NCBI GenBank assembly: GCA_902806595.1
Contig: CADCXC010000010.1
Location: 1,736,001 to 1,800,000 of the forward strand
From: Pyrenopolyporus hunteri
Taxonomy: Eukaryota > Ascomycota > Sordariomycetes > Xylariales > Hypoxylaceae
Direction: 5' to 3'
DNA length: 64,000 nt
Position 1 is the stretch's first letter. Every line of letters starts with the position of its first letter. Made by a program: the position numbers and the translations under genes. The notes below the pieces were generated by a model. The model made no database searches. It was not told the DNA's origin and worked only from the letters and a program-made list of their open reading frames with translations. Shown here one piece after another: positions 60,045-64,000 of the stretch.

Positions 60045-61671
60045 ATGGACCATGGACCACACAACCCCAACGACTTATTCGAGTTCACTGCGCAGACATC
60101 ATTAAACCCGGTGAGTGCCTTGCTGATAGTATGCTTTTATATATTTCCGTCGTGGCAACAAGCCGCCAGTCTCGCCTTTTCTTGCTTAGTCGAACTAATA
60201 GCGAGCTTAACATCAGATGACAGCACCAGGCCATAACGACATGATGTCGCTTTATGATAGCTCCATGTTCACAAATTTCGACGGCTTGCCCATGAGCCTC
60301 GACGGTCTGAATGATATGACAGCCGGCCCCCCGCAACCGTATCCGCCGGTTTCCGCGGCATCAGATCCGCAGGGTGTCCTCGTCCAGAATGACGCCGCAC
60401 AATATGTGTCTAACACGGGCGATACCACAATTCCGCCGCAGCCCACCGGAATTGCCCCGAGCTTTCCTACTCCTGTGCAGCCTGCCTTACAAGGGGGAAG
60501 CACCTTGACCGAGTTCACCAAGAGGAGGAACTGGCCCGCAAAAGTTGTAGAGGAGCTTAAGGACTTCCTGCAAATATTGGATGCTCACGGAAGGATTAAA
60601 TACGCATCGCCAAGTGTTGCGCCATTGACTGGCTATGAGGCGGAGGAACTTATCGATCGCTTCGTCAAGGATCTGATTCATCCAGATGATGTTGGAACTT
60701 TCACCTCCGATATGAACGAATCTATCGCCACCGGGAACCCGCTACGCATGTTCTATCGTCTCAAGAAGAAAGATGGCACGTATGCCATATTTGAGTCCGT
60801 CGGACACGCTCACATTGCCGGGGCCAAATTTGCGCCAAACCCGGAAAACCAGACTCCGTTCTGTCAAGCCGTTTTCATGATGTCGCGACCGTATCCCACT
60901 AGGAATGCGTCACTATTGGACTCGTTTCTGGAACATAAAATCGAGAACGAGCGGCTGAGGCGCCGGATTGCAGAACTTCGAAGAGAAGAAGAGGAAGAGG
61001 AAGCATCCCAGCAAAGCTGGCTAGCGAGCCAAGAGGGCCGATCAGACATCGCCGCCTCGGAGGATACGATGTTAACGTCATCTCAGAGCCCGGCTGTGTT
61101 TAACAACCAACCGAGCGTGGATTCGCAAGCCATGCCACCCCCTGAGAGGCCGACGCCGCTCAACGTAGCACTAACTAGGGAGAATCTTGAGGGTGTAACA
61201 GCAGGAAACCGGCCAGACTCGATCCGAGACAAGATGGCAAGATATGAAGGCGCATCGCACACCGACACTATCGAGATGCTGACTGGTCTGAGGTACGTCG
61301 AAGGAGAGCGGAGCCGTGGCATCACTACCGGGAATTCTAGTCCGACCTTGATCAAAGGCGACGTCGGTATCGCCATACCAATCGACAGAGACCCCAGGAC
61401 CGGAGAGAAAAAGAAGAAACTCAAGGTGGCGGAAGAATATGTCTGTACTGACTGTGGTACGTATAAAAAGGGGTTGCGTGAAGCACGGACTATCATGCTG
61501 AACGTATATCTAGGAACGCTTGATTCTCCCGAATGGAGAAAGGGGCCCCAAGGTCCTAAGACTCTCTGCAACGCCTGCGGACTCAGATGGGCGAAAAAGG
61601 AAAAGAAGCGAAATGCTAGTAGTGGGAACATCGGCGGCGCTGGCCCACTACCTATACCCATCTCGGAGTAG
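60045..61671 (+). CDS. wc-2: White Collar-2 type PAS/GATA transcription factor
   Basis: WC-2 pairs with WC-1 to form the blue-light-responsive White Collar complex that also drives the fungal clock. Exons are 60045-60110, 60217-61456 and 61514-61671, 487 residues. The PAS domain spans about 125-235 (FLQILDAHGRIKYASPSVAPL in part; LIHPDDVGTF; MFYRLKKKDGTYAIFESVGH in part; FCQAVFMMSRPY). A coiled segment RLRRRIAELRREEEEEE follows. The GATA finger is C432-x2-C435-x18-C454-x2-C457 (CTDCGTLDSPEWRK, LCNACGLRWAKKEKK) and is formed only when the 57-bp intron 61457-61513 is removed. Exon 1 is placed by phase and by the acidic/aromatic start MDHGPHNPNDLFEF; the GTGAGT donor is good. WC-2 normally has no LOV-type flavin cysteine motif, and none is seen. 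Confidence 0.93.
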
Positions 61672-63040
61672 CGAGGGTCTATTCAGGTTTAAACGGTTGT
61701 CATCCCAAACGAGACGGCAATAGAAAGACCTTTTTGAGGTGTATGGCGTATCGGTATTCCCCGAGGTAAATGACACGCCCAAGTAGTACTTTATACTCGG
61801 GAAGGCTATTGCGAATTGGTTGGGCTTTAGGCATGGTGTTAGGACAAAATCATGGTATGCTGGGCTTTCACGAACGGGCTAATTTCCACATGACCTTTTT
61901 GTTCCTCCTTTTTTTTTGTCGTTCTATTCTTCGAGATACCTGGGAAGGACTCTGGCTTCGGGTGTACCATTCATGGGGCTATCTCACAGGCAACAAAAGG
62001 GGCGGACATGGTTTATTTAGACGTATACGATGTACCACGAGGAAAGGAAACAAGAATGCTAATGCGGAATATCTTATTATCAGCTTACTTAGTAAGGAAG
62101 AGGGGACGTTGAGAGCCCGTGATTGCTATGTTTTCTTGCCCTCCCTCGTTCGTAAATGCCTCCTCCTTCCACCGTGATGCACCATTTGGCCAAGATCGTA
62201 GACATATTGCGCATTAACGATGATATGTCTCTCCCCTAGAGAAATATTCATGTATGCGAGGATCTCAGCCTCCGTGGTATTAATAATTAAAGACAGATGT
62301 CAACAGGGCAAGGTTCTTATTGATAGAACCTCACCAGACCCGCCTTCCTTTTCCTTCCATGTGCGCTCACCCATTGGGTCATGGTGCATATGTATCCCGC
62401 AGTGTAGTAGCGGCGGAGACGGCGGCGGCGACAATTAGGTACGCTTGGTCTGCGGCAAATCGTCGTCGACGCGGAGATGCAGCCGAGTCTCATTATGTCA
62501 ATATAGGTACTTATACTACCCGTGGGATGCTGCGAAGCTGGTTGGTCGGCCGTGGTAGTAAATAAGTCCGTCTCGAGCCCTCATTCGCTGGTCTAGGCCT
62601 CTGGTGTCTCGGAAGGGGGGGCTCATAATACCCAGGTATTATATGGTTACACGATCTCGATCCCACGCTTTCTCGAGCCTCTGTTTGGGCGGGCCGATGA
62701 TTTGCGTTTTTCGATTAGGATTAGGTATGAGGTCAACGACGCCTTATGAAATCTTTCCCCCCCTTCGTCATTCTACGTTGCATGGGTACCTAACCTACGG
62801 GATTTACGTGGGGGGTTCTGGATAAGATATGTAGAAAGGTATGTAGGGTAGGTGGGTAGGTAGCTAAGGCTTCCATTTCCTTTTTTTTCTTGTTTTTTAT
62901 TTTCTGTCTCATAACATCGTGCCTAACTATAAGATTTCTTCTACATAGGTACGCTGGCTGATTCAGTTCGCCTCGCTAGCGACACGACGCGACGCTAGGT
63001 ACCGTTGCAATGGCGGAAACTCCCGACCCGAGCGAGCCGC
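61672..63040. other. Convergent 3' flanks of wc-2 and the DUF7721-like gene
   Basis: 1.37 kb with T-rich tracts (61906, 62881) and a GGTAGGTGGGTAGGTAG run at 62848-62864. No gene is supported. Confidence 0.4.
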
Positions 63041-63987
63041 TTACGCAAGGAACTTGGACGCCAGACCAAGAATGCCGGAGCCAGAGGACTGCGACTTTCC
63101 TCCGCCTTGGCTCTTCAGGTACATCTTGAGAGCCATCTCACCCGCCTGCATGACCGCCGACTCCTTGCTGCTCTCGCCAGAAACCTTGCCCTGGGAAGCC
63201 TTCTGGTCGAAGAGCTGCGGGTGATGGTTTAGAATACGTCCGTTTAGGTCTACATTAGGCAGCCGGGGTGTATTTCTCGCACGTACCTTGCTGGCTTCGG
63301 CCATGGCGAGACCTACGAAGGCGCTCTGGCTGTTGCCCTCCTGTGCGTTCGTTAGCCCGTTAGGTACTGGTACCCGACACGGCACGGCACGACACTGCAC
63401 TGTGCTGTCTCGGAGATAGGGGGTAGGGGTAGGGGTAATATCCGTACGTGGGAGTTCCCGCTCTGCCCGCCAGTGAACAGCTTCAGGGCCTGCATGGCTG
63501 CAGCCGACCCCATGCTCTTGTCGTCGGCCTTGTCATCCTCGTCGTCGTCGCGGTCGAAGAAGCGCTTGTGCTGCTTGACGGCGTCGTCCTCGTCCACGTC
63601 CTCGTCGGCCAGCGTCTGCTTCTTCTGGGCCAGCGCGCCCAGCAGGTTCGAGAACAGGCTGCTGTCGCCGGAGCTTCCCGCGTGTCGGCTGGCGTGCTCG
63701 GCCGCCCCGCGGATGTCGTCGTCGTCCGCGCTGGGGTACCCGCCCCCCGCGGGATAGGCGCCACCGTGCGTCACTGGTGACTCGACGTTAGAACTGCGTT
63801 ATGCACCTCACCGGGTACCTATGTAGGCGTGTAGGCATGTATGTAGGTAAGTTTGGTAATGCTGCTCACTGTTGCCGCCGAAATCTGCAGTTACATTACG
63901 GCCGGTTAGCTGCTGACCTGACCCTGAGGATCATATGTATGCGGGGCAGCGTTCGCCAAGCTCACCTTGTTCTCTTTCCCCGCTCAT
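63041..63987 (-). CDS. Small Gly/Gln-rich conserved fungal protein (DUF7721-like)
   Basis: Four exons: 63987-63966, 63773-63448, 63340-63287 and 63214-63041, 191 residues. Donors are GTGAGC, GTACGG and GTACGT; all phases join. The first exon encodes only MSGEREQ plus one base and is followed by a 192-bp intron. The product has a Gly/Pro-rich opening, AAEHASRHAGSSGDSSLFSN, a KQHKRFFD stretch with an acidic run, MGSAAAMQALKLFTGG, SAFVGLAMAEASKLFDQ, and the ending MALKMYLKS..LGLASKFL. This helix-repeat pattern is shared by a small protein family widespread in ascomycetes; no function is known to me. The family name is from memory. Confidence 0.8.
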
Positions 63988-64000
63988 GTTGAAAGTAGGG

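Noticed and set aside
1..64000. CRISPR arrays, bacterial operons, rRNA genes or a biosynthetic gene cluster
   Set aside because: The sequence is eukaryotic with introns. No spaced identical repeats, no rRNA core, and no PKS, NRPS, terpene or P450 motifs were seen.

Overview
The window comes from a filamentous ascomycete (Pezizomycotina, most likely Sordariomycetes). The evidence is many short spliceosomal introns (about 44-230 bp) with CTAAC-like branch sites, a PAS+GATA protein of the White Collar-2 type, a fungal STAND/NLR-type NTPase, and a 7.1-kb retroelement reduced to A+T by C-to-T changes like those of repeat-induced point mutation (RIP). The class assignment is inference; no ribosomal or mitochondrial marker is present.

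Layout. 1-1934 (-): N-terminal 644 residues of an Scm3-type centromere chaperone, running off the left edge. 2557-4126 (+): Atg6/Beclin-1. 4437-4577 (-): short orphan gene tail. 4583-11675 (+): Ty1/Copia LTR retrotransposon, decayed, with 157-bp LTRs and 5-bp flanking repeats. 11663-14972 (-): NACHT/STAND protein whose 3' end is cut by the retroelement. 15939-16999 (-): cyclophilin H with six exons. 17.0-21.1 kb: gene-poor. 21148-22702 (+): membrane-anchored RING-H2 protein. 23841-25031 (-): GPALPP/DUF3752 protein. 25677-30729 (+): Vps8 of CORVET. 31292-33419 (-): secreted protein with an acidic, proline-rich tail. 33.4-37.1 kb: gene-poor, rich in simple repeats. 37112-38773 (-): LETM1/Mdm38. 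39796-42562 (-): STB6-like protein. 43704-45056 (+): Rmd5/Gid2. 47364-48575 (-): UPF0658 Golgi membrane protein. 51933-53767 (+): PP4 regulatory subunit 2 (Psy4). 54435-58358 (-): Rad50. 60045-61671 (+): White Collar-2. 63041-63987 (-): small DUF7721-like protein.

Most genes are conserved housekeeping genes (autophagy, endosomal tethering, GID ubiquitin ligase, PP4 phosphatase, DNA repair, centromere loading, mitochondrial inner membrane, splicing cyclophilin). They are not a cluster; neighbours share divergent promoters or convergent 3' ends only. The accessory part is 4.4-15 kb, where a Copia element has landed in or beside an NLR-like gene and been heavily mutated while the flanking genes stayed clean. 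Nothing resembling a biosynthetic cluster or a novel multi-gene system was found. The most unusual signals are the strand pattern of mutation in the two LTRs, the displaced tail of the NLR gene, a stop-free 57-bp intron inside the WC-2 zinc finger, an uORF whose stop overlaps the VPS8 start, and a dispersed TACCTAGGTA-type repeat in nearly every intergenic region.
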